A DNA stretch of 20,286 nucleotides from Flavobacteriales bacterium (GCA_028825055.1 JAPKAW010000011.1:1-20286); one strand, 5' to 3'; shown: positions 1-7,933, numbered from the stretch's first letter. Notes: a model not told the origin generated them from the letters alone. Made by a program: numbers and translations.

Positions 1-619
1 AAAGTAACAGCGACTTAAACGGTCTCATCCTCAAATGCTCTTCAACGCTTTCAATGGTCTCCTTCATTAACGGAACACGGCGTTCCTTATTGCCCTTACC
101 CAAAATTCGGAGTTCACTTTGATCACGAACTAGGTCATTCGTTTCCAAAGAGATTAATTCTGAAAGACGTATACCTGTTTCATACATCAAAGCAATCAAG
201 CTACGGTCCCTCCTCCCCTTCCAGTCAGAAGGAAAGACATCTTCCTGAAACAATTCATTCATTGCATGCTCAGGCACCACATTCGGAAGACGTTTAGAAA
301 GCTTGGGTAATGAAACGGAGTCAGTCGGATCGCAATCCATGAGGCCCTGCCGCTTCGAAAACCGGACATAAGTCCGATACGCACTAATTTTCCTATGGAT
401 GGTTCTCGGAGCTTTTCCGTTGCGCATCATTTCAACAACATATGATCGCAACCACTCCGATTCTAACTCTCTTAGATCCTCGCAACCATATTGCTTACTC
501 ATAAATTGAATCAATTGATTCAAATCCGAGCGATAACAACGCAAAGTATGCACACTACCCCTCTTCTCTTTTAAGAGGTAATCAAGGAACTCTGAAATAT
601 GTGGCGAAACTTGGTTCAA
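1..619 (-). CDS. xerC: XerC/XerD-type tyrosine recombinase, C-terminus beyond window
   Basis: Site-specific tyrosine recombinase of the Xer type, expected to resolve chromosome dimers at dif with a partner Xer protein. About 206 residues are visible. An N-terminal SAM-like core-binding domain (about residues 5-90, with HTLRCYRSDL and PRTIHRKISAYRTYVRF) is followed by the start of the catalytic domain. That part holds the first catalytic arginine (R151 in YETGIRLSELISL) and the beta-hairpin lysine (K175 in ILGKGNKERRVPL). The later HxxR, H/W and tyrosine lie off the left edge. No ATG opens the frame: a TGA sits 15 codons upstream, and the first plausible start is TTG at 619, giving MNQVSPHISEFLDYL, which matches usual Xer N-termini. 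It follows rpsU, as I recall for many Bacteroidota, and its start lies just after the rpsU hairpin. XerC versus XerD cannot be settled here; a chromosomal Xer rather than a phage integrase is supported by context. Confidence 0.85.
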   Translation of the reverse strand, partial: MNQVSPHISEFLDYLLKEKRGSVHTLRCYRSDLNQLIQFMSKQYGCEDLRELESEWLRSYVVEMMRNGKAPRTIHRKISAYRTYVRFSKRQGLMDCDPTDSVSLPKLSKRLPNVVPEHAMNELFQEDVFPSDWKGRRDRSLIALMYETGIRLSELISLETNDLVRDQSELRILGKGNKERRVPLMKETIESVEEHLRMRPFKSLLL

Positions 620-660
620 AACAAAATGGGCGAAAGTCGTTCGACAATTTCGCCCATTTC
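620..660 (-). terminator. hairpin terminator or attenuator between rpsU and xerC
   Basis: A perfect 12-bp inverted repeat (624-635 aaatgggcgaaa and 648-659 tttcgcccattt) encloses a smaller GTCG/CGAC stem (636-639 and 642-645). Read on the minus strand it is followed by TTTTGTTTTG, as in a Rho-independent terminator. It begins 23 bp after the rpsU stop codon and ends only a few bases before the likely TTG start of xerC, so it could cap the rpsU message and let only part of transcription continue into xerC. Confidence 0.75.
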
Positions 661-682
661 ATCGAAAAAACAAAGGAATCCC

Positions 683-874
683 TTATTCGTTTTTCATGTT
701 TAGACCGTTTTTATATACAGCCTTTTTCAGTTGTTCGCGATTCTGAACGCTAGGCTTAACAAATTCACGACGAGCACGCAATTCTCTCATACGTTTCGTA
801 CGATCAAATTTCTTTTTAAAACGCTTTAAGGCGCGTTCTATGTTATCACCTTCCTTGACTGGAATCGAGAGCAT
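683..874 (-). CDS. rpsU: 30S ribosomal protein S21
   Basis: Small basic protein of the 30S subunit, 63 residues. The sequence begins MLSIPVKEGDNIERALKRF, then KRMRELRARREFVKPS, the typical bS21 pattern of an N-terminal strand followed by two Arg/Lys-rich helices. The frame stays open upstream to an ATG at 922, but that would add 16 residues (MTFHAFNVTSRPNFEL) absent from S21 proteins I know. I therefore start at ATG 874, where the usual MLxIPVKEGE-like opening begins. A good promoter lies at 893-922, inside the would-be extension, which supports this choice. The gene follows the acyl-CoA dehydrogenase by 65 bp and precedes a hairpin and xerC. No Shine-Dalgarno sequence is seen, as usual in Bacteroidota. 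Confidence 0.95.
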   Translation of the reverse strand: MLSIPVKEGDNIERALKRFKKKFDRTKRMRELRARREFVKPSVQNREQLKKAVYKNGLNMKNE

Positions 875-892
875 GAGTTCAAAATTGGGACG

Positions 893-922
893 CGAAGTTA
901 CGTTAAATGCATGAAAAGTCAA
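893..922 (-). promoter_or_regulatory. predicted rpsU promoter
   Basis: On the minus strand a TTG (920-922) is followed after exactly 19 bp by TAACTTCG (893-900). This fits the Bacteroidota primary-sigma pattern TTG-N17-23-TAnnTTTG with one mismatch in the -7 box. Transcription would start near 886, about a dozen bases before the ATG at 874. It would let rpsU be made independently of the upstream acyl-CoA dehydrogenase. Confidence 0.5.
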
Positions 923-939
923 AAATCATTTACCCCTTT

Positions 940-2091
940 TCATTCCTCACGAATCAACTCGCGTGCTATAACGATCTTCTGAATCTCACTGGTACCTTCT
1001 CCAATTGTACAAAGCTTGCTATCACGGTAGTATTTCTCCGCTGGGAAATCTTTCGTGTAACCGTATCCACCTAAGATTTGAACGCCTTCTGTCGCCACCT
1101 TAACGCAAACCTCTGAAGCTTCATATTTTGCCATAGCCGAAACTTTCGTTACCGGCAATCCTTGCTCTTTCAAACTACAAGCCTTCAAGGTTAACAAGTC
1201 TGCAGCCTCAATCGTTGTGTGCATATCCGCCAGCTTGAATCCAATGGCTTGAAATCGACCAATGGGCTGACCAAATTGCTCTCTTTCCAAAGAGTAATCA
1301 CGGGCAGTCTTAAAAGCACCTTTTGCAATACCAAGTGACAGCGAAGCAATGCTAATGCGCCCACCATCTAAAATTTTCATAGCCTGAACAAACCCTTCTC
1401 CAACCGTTCCGAGAACCTGATTATCAGGGATAAAGCAATCTGTAAAAACCATTTCTGCAGTCTCAGAAGAGCGCATGCCCAATTTGTTTTCCTTTTTTCC
1501 ACCAGAGAATCCGGCTTGCTCCCTTCGAACCACAAACGCCGTAATCCCCCTGCTATCAAGCAAATCACCCGTCCTAGCTAGAACAACTGCTATTTCAGCC
1601 GAAATACCGTGTGTAATCCAATTCTTTGTGCCATTCATCACCCAGCCCATTCGTGACTCATCCCGAATTGCTGTGCACTGCATTCTCATAGCATCCGAAC
1701 CTGTATTCGCTTCGGTCAATCCCCAAGCACCCAAGTGTTCACCGGATGCCAATGCGGGCAAGAAACGCTGTTTCTGATCCTCACTTCCAAACATCAAAAT
1801 GTGATTCGTGCACAAACTATTATGCGCAGCTACAGAGAGACCGATCGAACCGCAAACTTTAGCGATTTCCTCAATTACAATCTTATACTCAAAGTAGCCC
1901 AGTCCGGCGCCGCCATAGGTCTCTGGAACAAGAAGTCCCATCAAACCCATTGCTCCCATTTCTCGAAAAAGTTCCCGTGGCATATGCTGGCTCTCGTCCC
2001 AATCCATGCGATTGGGCAATATGTGTTGTTGAGCAAAATCGCGAACACTGGCCTGAATTGCCTTTTGATTTTCAGTGAAATTAAAATCCAT
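940..2091 (-). CDS. acyl-CoA dehydrogenase (short-chain/butyryl type)
   Basis: FAD-dependent acyl-CoA dehydrogenase of 383 residues, the usual length, expected to introduce the alpha-beta double bond into an acyl-CoA in fatty-acid or branched-chain amino-acid breakdown, passing electrons to ETF. Three domains are visible: an N-terminal helical domain (about 1-115, with VPETYGGAGLGY), a middle beta domain (about 120-230, with WGLTEANTGSDA and KNWITHG) and a C-terminal helical domain. The last has the family signature GGYGYTKDFPAEKYYRD and the catalytic base E365 in IGEGTSEIQ, in the position used by short-chain and butyryl enzymes. The stop is TGA. It starts 10 bp after apt and is probably co-transcribed with it. 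Exact chain-length specificity cannot be read from sequence. Confidence 0.93.
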   Translation of the reverse strand: MDFNFTENQKAIQASVRDFAQQHILPNRMDWDESQHMPRELFREMGAMGLMGLLVPETYGGAGLGYFEYKIVIEEIAKVCGSIGLSVAAHNSLCTNHILMFGSEDQKQRFLPALASGEHLGAWGLTEANTGSDAMRMQCTAIRDESRMGWVMNGTKNWITHGISAEIAVVLARTGDLLDSRGITAFVVRREQAGFSGGKKENKLGMRSSETAEMVFTDCFIPDNQVLGTVGEGFVQAMKILDGGRISIASLSLGIAKGAFKTARDYSLEREQFGQPIGRFQAIGFKLADMHTTIEAADLLTLKACSLKEQGLPVTKVSAMAKYEASEVCVKVATEGVQILGGYGYTKDFPAEKYYRDSKLCTIGEGTSEIQKIVIARELIREE

Positions 2092-2101
2092 TGGGTACGA
2101 C

Positions 2102-2659
2102 TTAATACATTAATAAAGAATGAATTGAAGATCCCAGCCGGTCTCTTCCTTGGAGCTGAGGAAGCTCTATAACAAATGCAAATCCCATGGTCTCCGCACC
2201 CGTGAGTTTTACCAATTTATTCGCAGCCAAAGCCGTACCTCCTGTTGCAAGCACGTCGTCATGAATCAACACTTTCATGCCCGGCTGCAAGCAATCAACT
2301 TGACACTGAAGTTCTGCCATTCCATATTCCAACTTGTAGCTTTCCGTGAAGAGTTCACCAGGCAGCTTCCCTGGTTTCCTAAACGGGATAAATGGAACAT
2401 TCCAATGAAGAGCAAGTGGCATTCCAAATATGAAGCCCCTGCTCTCAACTCCCACCACCGCATCAGGTGGAACCCCTGACTCCAATTCAACCATCGCTGC
2501 CAGTTCTGCAATCGATTTTTCACAAAGAGAGGCGTTTTGCCAAACGGGAGAGAGATCTCGAAAAATCACACCTTTTTCTGGAAAGTCCGGAATTGATTTG
2601 ACCGTTTGTTCAAGTTCTAATCGAACACTGCTGATGTCAGTCGTCAAGGATTGGCTCAT
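2102..2659 (-). CDS. apt: adenine phosphoribosyltransferase
   Basis: Purine-salvage enzyme that joins adenine to PRPP to give AMP and pyrophosphate in the cytoplasm; 185 residues, normal length. The N-terminal motif IPDFPEKGVIFRDLSP (residues 23-38), the flexible-loop motif RKPGKLPGE (94-102) and the type I PRTase PRPP-binding signature KVLIHDDVLATGGTA (129-143, with the two acidic residues D134 and D135) are all present. The C-terminus LLMY matches the family. There is one histidine (IHDD) where VDD is more common. It lies 14 bp after the helix-hairpin-helix gene and 10 bp before the acyl-CoA dehydrogenase, so it is probably in the same transcript. Confidence 0.95.
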   Translation of the reverse strand: MSQSLTTDISSVRLELEQTVKSIPDFPEKGVIFRDLSPVWQNASLCEKSIAELAAMVELESGVPPDAVVGVESRGFIFGMPLALHWNVPFIPFRKPGKLPGELFTESYKLEYGMAELQCQVDCLQPGMKVLIHDDVLATGGTALAANKLVKLTGAETMGFAFVIELPQLQGRDRLGSSIHSLLMY

Positions 2660-2673
2660 TTAATTGATGTGCG

Positions 2674-3351
2674 CTACTGAGAAGTTATGCAGAGGCGAAG
2701 GTACGGCTCCCAGCACCGATAGAGACTATCCGATATGGGAACCGCATCTAACAAATCAGAAACAGCGTTCAAAGGGTGTTGCAACCGATAGCGCTCGATT
2801 TTGCGTGCGCCTTGAAATCCAATATACGGATGCCTGCGTAAGTCATCCCACGAAGCGGAGTCTGCGCAAAGTTTTTGATAAACTCCATCACCGATGTGAA
2901 ACCAAGGACGAATGGCCTGAAGCTGATCGGGGTATATCCCCCAAACTTCATCCAGCTGTTCGACCGAATAAAACCCTCCCAACAAATCCCTGAACCGACA
3001 AATTCTCCCCGCTAAATTTGGGCCAATTCTTGGAAGAGCTTCCAAAAATAGACTGTCCACTTCATTCAGGTCGTATGACCGGATGGACTGCTCCGCATCA
3101 CGCTGAGCTACACGCAGTCCCACATGAGAATTATTCGCGTCATGCTCATTCCTTGAAGATGACTGAAATGGTATTTTAGCAACCGTTTCAAGGGGGAATT
3201 GCGACAGGAAATCCAAAAAGGAAGGCACCATCTGCTGTGAATAGACTTGAGCTCGCGTGCTGGCATTCGTCCACGAACAAGCCATCACAACACCCCAAAT
3301 CAACCACGAAACCATGACGACAAAAGACACCACACGTTGTTCTGCACTCAT
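2674..3351 (-). CDS. membrane-anchored helix-hairpin-helix protein (ComEA-like)
   Basis: Protein of 225 residues with one N-terminal hydrophobic segment (about residues 6-25, VVSFVVMVSWLIWGVVMAC) that could be a membrane anchor or uncleaved signal. A poorly conserved linker follows, then two helix-hairpin-helix units. The first (about 93-150) reads YDLNEVDSLFLEALPRIGP then GRICRFRDLLGGFYSVEQL, close to ComEA and the HHH_3 family. The second (about 160-205) has DDLRRHPYIGFQGARKIERY. Such domains bind the DNA backbone without sequence specificity, so a periplasmic DNA-binding role as in DNA uptake is possible, but I know no proven function for this Bacteroidota subgroup. It lies 41 bp after the symporter gene and 14 bp before apt. 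The stop is TAG. Confidence 0.8.
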   Translation of the reverse strand: MSAEQRVVSFVVMVSWLIWGVVMACSWTNASTRAQVYSQQMVPSFLDFLSQFPLETVAKIPFQSSSRNEHDANNSHVGLRVAQRDAEQSIRSYDLNEVDSLFLEALPRIGPNLAGRICRFRDLLGGFYSVEQLDEVWGIYPDQLQAIRPWFHIGDGVYQKLCADSASWDDLRRHPYIGFQGARKIERYRLQHPLNAVSDLLDAVPISDSLYRCWEPYLRLCITSQ

Positions 3352-3392
3352 TCTAATCCTTCTACCTCTTTCGCTAACAAACGCTCCCGTCT

Positions 3393-4934
3393 TCAGTCAA
3401 ATCGTTTGATTGCCCCAGACTTTACTCGTTTAAGGTAATCTTTCAAATCTGCTCGAACTTCAGGCGCCAAGAAATACAGCCCCAAGACATTAGGGAAACA
3501 CATGGCAAAAATCATGGCATCCCCAAAATCAAACACACTCTTGGCTGATATCGCAGAACCAACAACAACGAACATGCAGAAAATTGCTTTGTAAGAAAGA
3601 TCTGCACCTCGGGATTCTCCGAATAAATACGTCCATGCCTTCAGTCCATAATAGCTCCAGCTGATCATGGTTGACAAAGCAAAGAGGATAACAGCTATGG
3701 ACAACACAATCGGGAACCAGCTCATGGTTTGTGCGAACGCACTCGATGTTAGCTCGATTGCTTGCAAGTCACCGGATTTCGCTAAGCCCAATACCTGGTC
3801 TTGATCCATTGACCCATAGCCCGAGATAACAATCACCAAAGCTGTCATAGTGCAGATGACCACCGTATCAATGAATGGTTCCAAGAGAGCAACAATTCCC
3901 TCACTTACAGGCTCATTTGTCTTTGCCGCAGAATGTGCGATTGAAGCCGATCCAATGCCCGCTTCATTTGAAAATGCAGCACGTTGAAATCCGATAATCA
4001 AGACACCAACCAACCCACCATACGCTGCATCTGAAGTGAATGCACTTTTAAAGATTAACGCGAATGCTGCTGGCACCTCTGTGATGTTTCCAAAGATTAC
4101 AATCAATGCTCCGAGAACGTAAACACCTACCATAAAAGGCACAACCTTATCTGTGACTTTCGCAATGCTTTTAATGCCACCGATGATAATCATCGCGACG
4201 ACCATAGCCATGAGAACGCCGAAAATCCAGCTATTACCATACAGGAAGGACTGATCCCCCCCAGTCACCAAAATCAATTGCTTCGTAGCCTGATTGATTT
4301 GGACCATGTTTCCACCACCAAAACTACCCCCGATGCAAGCGATCGCAAAGATTGCTGCCAAGGCCTTACCCAATCCTGCCTTACCCTGCTTGGCCAATCC
4401 GTCGCGCAAATAATACATGGGTCCACCCGAAACAGAACCATCATCATTGGTCTTCCGGTATTTCGTGCCCAACGTGCATTCGATAAATTTGGAACTCATG
4501 CCCAACAAACCTGCTACGATCATCCAAAACGTAGCTCCTGGGCCACCCAAGGAAACGGCAAACGCCACCCCCGCAATATTGCCAACACCAACGGTACCAC
4601 TTAACGCAGCCGTCAATGCTTGGAAATGACTGACTTCTCCAATGTGGCTCGGGTCATCAAACTTGCCACGAACAACATCAAGGGCGTGTCGAAAAGCACG
4701 AATATTGACAAATCGGTAATAGAAGGTGAAGAAAATTGCTCCCGCCAACAACCAGATTAAAACGAATGGCACAGACAAGTCCCCAAATGAAACAGTGAAA
4801 AAAATCACTTTCATGATCGCATTTGTAACGGGCTCCATGACGCTATTGATGGTGTCGTCAATGGCACTTACTTGCGCTAAGGCTGGAGAAATGACGGCAA
4901 AAAGGCCCACGAAAAGCGAAAATATACGGTGCAT
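3393..4934 (-). CDS. alanine/glycine:cation symporter (AGCS family)
   Basis: Inner-membrane sodium (or proton) coupled importer of alanine or glycine; 513 residues with about ten to eleven hydrophobic segments. Family hallmarks include SGTVGVGNIAGVAFAVSLGG, GPMYYLRDGL, IGGSFGGGNMVQINQAT and the conserved block NEAGIGSASIAHSAAKTNEP. The N-terminus carries an extra signal-peptide-like stretch (about 1-21, ending SPALAQ) before an amphipathic segment and the first core helix. I recall this extension in other Bacteroidota members. The start is ATG at 4934; the 60-bp gap to the potassium-channel gene holds a direct repeat and no clear terminator. The substrate, alanine or glycine, is inferred from family only. 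Confidence 0.92.
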   Translation of the reverse strand: MHRIFSLFVGLFAVISPALAQVSAIDDTINSVMEPVTNAIMKVIFFTVSFGDLSVPFVLIWLLAGAIFFTFYYRFVNIRAFRHALDVVRGKFDDPSHIGEVSHFQALTAALSGTVGVGNIAGVAFAVSLGGPGATFWMIVAGLLGMSSKFIECTLGTKYRKTNDDGSVSGGPMYYLRDGLAKQGKAGLGKALAAIFAIACIGGSFGGGNMVQINQATKQLILVTGGDQSFLYGNSWIFGVLMAMVVAMIIIGGIKSIAKVTDKVVPFMVGVYVLGALIVIFGNITEVPAAFALIFKSAFTSDAAYGGLVGVLIIGFQRAAFSNEAGIGSASIAHSAAKTNEPVSEGIVALLEPFIDTVVICTMTALVIVISGYGSMDQDQVLGLAKSGDLQAIELTSSAFAQTMSWFPIVLSIAVILFALSTMISWSYYGLKAWTYLFGESRGADLSYKAIFCMFVVVGSAISAKSVFDFGDAMIFAMCFPNVLGLYFLAPEVRADLKDYLKRVKSGAIKRFD

Positions 4935-4953
4935 GGATCGGTGTGTTTATTCG

Positions 4954-4977
4954 AAAAGCACCAATATACAAAAGCAC
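4954..4977. repeat. short direct repeat upstream of the symporter gene
   Basis: The octamer aaaagcac occurs at 4954-4961 and again at 4970-4977, 16 bp apart, in the 60-bp gap between the potassium-channel stop and the symporter start. The spacing and position would suit a regulator binding two successive half-sites, but the gap is AT-rich and chance is possible. The minus strand between the copies contains TATATTGG, a one-mismatch -7 box without a matching -33. Confidence 0.3.
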
Positions 4978-4994
4978 TTTTCAGGAATCGACTC

Positions 4995-6014
4995 CTATAG
5001 GCTTGGACTTTGTATTCCAAGGAACTCATTCAACAGACGCATCTGATTTGCAGTGCCGAGGACGAACAATTTTACCGATTGATCCAAACGTGTATCGGGG
5101 GATGGATTAATAACCATTTCGCCTGAAGCCCGCTTCAAACCGATTACATTAACCCCGATTCGATTCTTTGCATCAATCTCTCCCAACGTCTGCAGCTGAA
5201 AGCTATCGGGTAATTGAGACACCGATATTTCTTCCAAATTGACCGCATCAACCCCCTGGATGCGGATATGGTCCATGAACTCCACAACATCAGGAATCGC
5301 AACAAGAGAAGCCATATGTGCGCCTCCAACCTGGTCGGGCATAATCACATTTTGAGCTCCAGCAACGCGTAATTTACTCACCGCATTGGATTTGGAGGCC
5401 CTCGAAATAATCAACAAATCAGGTCGTTTTTCACGAGCTGAAAGAACCACATACAAGTTTTGCGCATCATTTGGAAGCGTGGTGATCAGCGACTTCGCTC
5501 GCTCAATACCCGCATCCACTAAATTCTCATCAAGGGTAGCATCTCCTGCCAAAACACGCCATCCTTTTTTCTGCAATTCCTTGACCAGTTCAAGGTTTGA
5601 TTCAATGATGACCACCTCGTGTGCATGGTCACGTAATTCTTCCACAGCTTTTTCACCAACCCGTCCATAACCGCAGACGATAACATGTCCTTGCAATCCT
5701 TTCATGATGCGTTGAATTCGTTTGACTCGAAGGCGTTCTCGGTAAGCTCCATCCAAGAAATAATTGGTTCCAGCCGATACGGCAAAGGTGAAGGTACCAA
5801 TACTTCCCACAACCAAGAAAGCTGTGAAAATCATACCGAGTTCTGACAGTGGTCTAACCTCACCAAAGCCCACGGTGGACATAGTGATCACGGTCATGTA
5901 AATGGCCTCTATGAGTGTAAAGTCTTCGATGAGCATGAACCCGGCACTCCCAACAAACAGCACTCCAACAAATAGAATAATAGATTGTCGAATACGGTTG
6001 ATGGGACGGAACAT
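4995..6014 (-). CDS. two-TM potassium channel with RCK (TrkA-N/TrkA-C) domains
   Basis: Ligand-gated potassium channel of the MthK/Kch type, 339 residues. TM1 spans about residues 10-29. A pore helix with selectivity filter TMSTVGFGE (44-52) follows, with TVGFG in place of the commoner TVGYG, then TM2 at about 60-81. A linker leads to a Rossmann-type RCK_N domain (110-230) with the nucleotide-binding motif VIVCGYGRVG (111-120) and a downstream acidic residue at the end of beta-2 (IIESN). A C-terminal TrkA_C domain spans about 250-335. In the cell it would gate potassium flux in response to a nucleotide or ion bound to the RCK ring. It is the last gene of the purM-prfA-pyrF run, 19 bp after pyrF. 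Met104, just before the RCK domain, is a possible internal start (see findings). Confidence 0.9.
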   Translation of the reverse strand: MFRPINRIRQSIILFVGVLFVGSAGFMLIEDFTLIEAIYMTVITMSTVGFGEVRPLSELGMIFTAFLVVGSIGTFTFAVSAGTNYFLDGAYRERLRVKRIQRIMKGLQGHVIVCGYGRVGEKAVEELRDHAHEVVIIESNLELVKELQKKGWRVLAGDATLDENLVDAGIERAKSLITTLPNDAQNLYVVLSAREKRPDLLIISRASKSNAVSKLRVAGAQNVIMPDQVGGAHMASLVAIPDVVEFMDHIRIQGVDAVNLEEISVSQLPDSFQLQTLGEIDAKNRIGVNVIGLKRASGEMVINPSPDTRLDQSVKLFVLGTANQMRLLNEFLGIQSPSL

Positions 6015-6033
6015 AGCCTCAAATTAAGGCTTC

Positions 6034-6852
6034 TCAGCCGTTCGTCTTCTTCTGAAGGATATCCTTCATGTCATTTCGCAGTTTCAATGCAGAATCACGC
6101 GCTTTTTCAGCAAAATCCGCTCCAGAACTTGCATAAAGAATCCCTCGTGAAGAGTTGACCAATAAACCGCATTGTGAATTCCAACCGGCTTCAACAACAT
6201 CCATCAGTGCGCCGCCCTGAGCTCCAACTCCAGGAACAAGGAAAAACGACTCTGGAGCAAGGGTTCGCGCACGAGCGATAGCCTCCGGGCGCGTAGCACC
6301 GACAACAAACATCAACTCATCTGGGCTCCCCCACGTCTGTGCGCGTTCCATCACACGTTCGAACAGCGGTGGTTCCCCATGAAACTCAAAATCCTGAGCT
6401 CCTGGATTGGAAGTCATGGCCAATAGAATCGTCCAACAACCATCCTGGGAATCTATGAAGGGCCGAACACTATCCTCTCCCATATACGGTGCCACGGTAA
6501 TGGCATGTGCCCCCAACCCTTTGAACATGGCCTGTGCATAGCGTGCAGCCGTATTCCCGATGTCCCCTCTCTTCGCATCCGCAATCACCATACAGTCCTT
6601 GGGTATATGGGCTATGATGCGTTCTAAAGCCGCCCAGCCCTCGGATCCGTACTGCTCAAAGAAGGCCAAATTGGGTTTGAAGGCCACTGCCAAGTCGTGC
6701 GTGGCATCAACGATGGACTTGCAAAATTGCTCCATGCCTTGAACACCTGTACCGCAAGACGCTGGAATTCGGTCAGCATCCGGGTCCAATCCAACGCATA
6801 AGAAAGATGACTTGAGCTGTATACTCTGAAAAAGTTCCTTTCGATTTCTCAT
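6034..6852 (-). CDS. pyrF: orotidine 5'-phosphate decarboxylase
   Basis: Last step of de novo UMP synthesis, decarboxylating OMP to UMP. At 272 residues it is the longer type 2 form. Substrate and catalytic residues are visible: LCVGLDPD (18-25), AFKPN with K59, and the catalytic Lys-Asp motif DAKRGDIGNTAARYA (92-106). The phosphate-binding region includes LLVNSSRGILYAS near the C-terminus. The ATG at 6852 overlaps the TGA of prfA by four bases (ATGA), so translation is probably coupled to release factor 1. The potassium-channel gene follows after 19 bp. The stop is TGA. Confidence 0.95.
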   Translation of the reverse strand: MRNRKELFQSIQLKSSFLCVGLDPDADRIPASCGTGVQGMEQFCKSIVDATHDLAVAFKPNLAFFEQYGSEGWAALERIIAHIPKDCMVIADAKRGDIGNTAARYAQAMFKGLGAHAITVAPYMGEDSVRPFIDSQDGCWTILLAMTSNPGAQDFEFHGEPPLFERVMERAQTWGSPDELMFVVGATRPEAIARARTLAPESFFLVPGVGAQGGALMDVVEAGWNSQCGLLVNSSRGILYASSGADFAEKARDSALKLRNDMKDILQKKTNG

Positions 6853-7922
6853 GTGTTTTCAGTTGTTTGAGCGGCTAACAATTCCGCTTGTTCCGCAAGA
6901 TGCAACGCGTTGATGACGCCCTGCAAATCACCTCCTAAAATTGAAGGCAGGGCATGCGATGTAAAGTGTATTCGATGATCCGTAACACGACCCTGTGGGA
7001 AATTGTATGTTCTGATTTTTGCAGAGCGGTCGCCTGAACTAACCAAAGTCTTCCGCGTAAGGGCTTGTTCGGCATGCTGCTTTTCACGCTCACGTTCAAA
7101 TAATCGTGTTCGCAAGACTTCTAACGCATGCTCATAATTCTGATGTTGTGACCTCCCATCTTGGCATTCGACCACAACCCCTGTCGGATTGTGTGTAAGA
7201 CGAACTGCAGACTCCGTCTTATTGACGTGTTGACCACCTGCACCGCTAGCCCTATATGTATCTCGACGCACATCCGATAAATCGAGGGCAATGTCAACCT
7301 CTTCCGCAACCGGCATGATCGCCACAGTAGCTGCACTCGTATGAACACGACCTTGAGATTCTGTTTCGGGTACGCGTTGTACGCGGTGCACTCCGCTTTC
7401 GAACTTGAGCCATCCGTAAACGCCTTCACCTTCAACACGAGCAATGATCTCTTTGTATCCACCTGCGGTCCCTTCGTTGGCATTCACTAATTGCACCTTC
7501 CACCCTTTTGATTCTGCAAAACGACTGTACATGCGATACAAATCTCCTGCAAATAATGCCGCCTCGTCACCACCCGTTCCAGCGCGCAACTCCATCATAA
7601 CTGGACGGTCATCCGCCTCATCACGTGGAAGCAGCATCAAACGAGACGCAGCGTATCCCTTTTCCAACTTCTCTTGAATTTGGGGCATTTCTTCCTTAGC
7701 AAGTGCGACAAAGTCGGCATCTCCGGTAAGAATCCATTCTTGACATTGATTCCAATCCGATTCCCAAGCAGCCAGCGTCTGGTAAATTTCTACAAGAGGC
7801 GTAAGTTTCTTGTATTCCCGCATCAAATTACGATAACGGGTTGGGTTCGACACCACTTCGGGGTCGCCCACACTTTTCTCGACTTCACGGTAACGATCCA
7901 CAATGAAGGCGAGTTTGGTCAT
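6849..7922 (-). CDS. prfA: peptide chain release factor 1
   Basis: Release factor that reads UAA and UAG and triggers peptide hydrolysis on the ribosome. The codon-recognition tripeptide is PET in RVPETESQGRVHTS, the class normally PxT in RF1 and SPF in RF2. The catalytic GGQ motif is in RASGAGGQHVNKTESAVRLT. An ATG at 7943 would give 364 residues (MKREEELM...). I prefer the ATG at 7922, giving 357: it aligns with usual RF1 N-termini (MTKLAFIVDRYREVEKSVGDP) and has a perfect GGAGG five bases upstream, rare in this phylum. purM ends 29 bp upstream of this start (8 bp from the longer one). The TGA stop overlaps the pyrF start. It is itself ended by UGA, which RF1 does not read. Confidence 0.95.
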   Translation of the reverse strand: MTKLAFIVDRYREVEKSVGDPEVVSNPTRYRNLMREYKKLTPLVEIYQTLAAWESDWNQCQEWILTGDADFVALAKEEMPQIQEKLEKGYAASRLMLLPRDEADDRPVMMELRAGTGGDEAALFAGDLYRMYSRFAESKGWKVQLVNANEGTAGGYKEIIARVEGEGVYGWLKFESGVHRVQRVPETESQGRVHTSAATVAIMPVAEEVDIALDLSDVRRDTYRASGAGGQHVNKTESAVRLTHNPTGVVVECQDGRSQHQNYEHALEVLRTRLFEREREKQHAEQALTRKTLVSSGDRSAKIRTYNFPQGRVTDHRIHFTSHALPSILGGDLQGVINALHLAEQAELLAAQTTENT

Positions 7923-7927
7923 TAATT

Positions 7928-7933
7928 CCTCCT
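7928..7933 (-). promoter_or_regulatory. strong Shine-Dalgarno sequence deciding the prfA start
   Basis: AGGAGG on the minus strand, with five bases between it and the ATG at 7922. Most genes here have no such sequence. The same bases would encode Glu-Glu within the longer alternative reading from 7943, so part of the match could be codon coincidence. Confidence 0.5.

Noticed and set aside
1..619. The recombinase as a phage or integrative-element integrase
   Set aside because: Length, N-terminal pattern and position next to rpsU fit a chromosomal Xer protein; no attachment-site repeat, tRNA or other mobile gene is nearby.
683..922. Longer rpsU reading starting at ATG 922
   Set aside because: The extra 16 residues are not part of S21 and the predicted promoter lies inside them.
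1475..2663. Plus-strand open frames across the acyl-CoA dehydrogenase and apt genes
   Set aside because: They lie antisense to well-supported enzymes, show no family motifs and have the low-complexity look of shadow translations.
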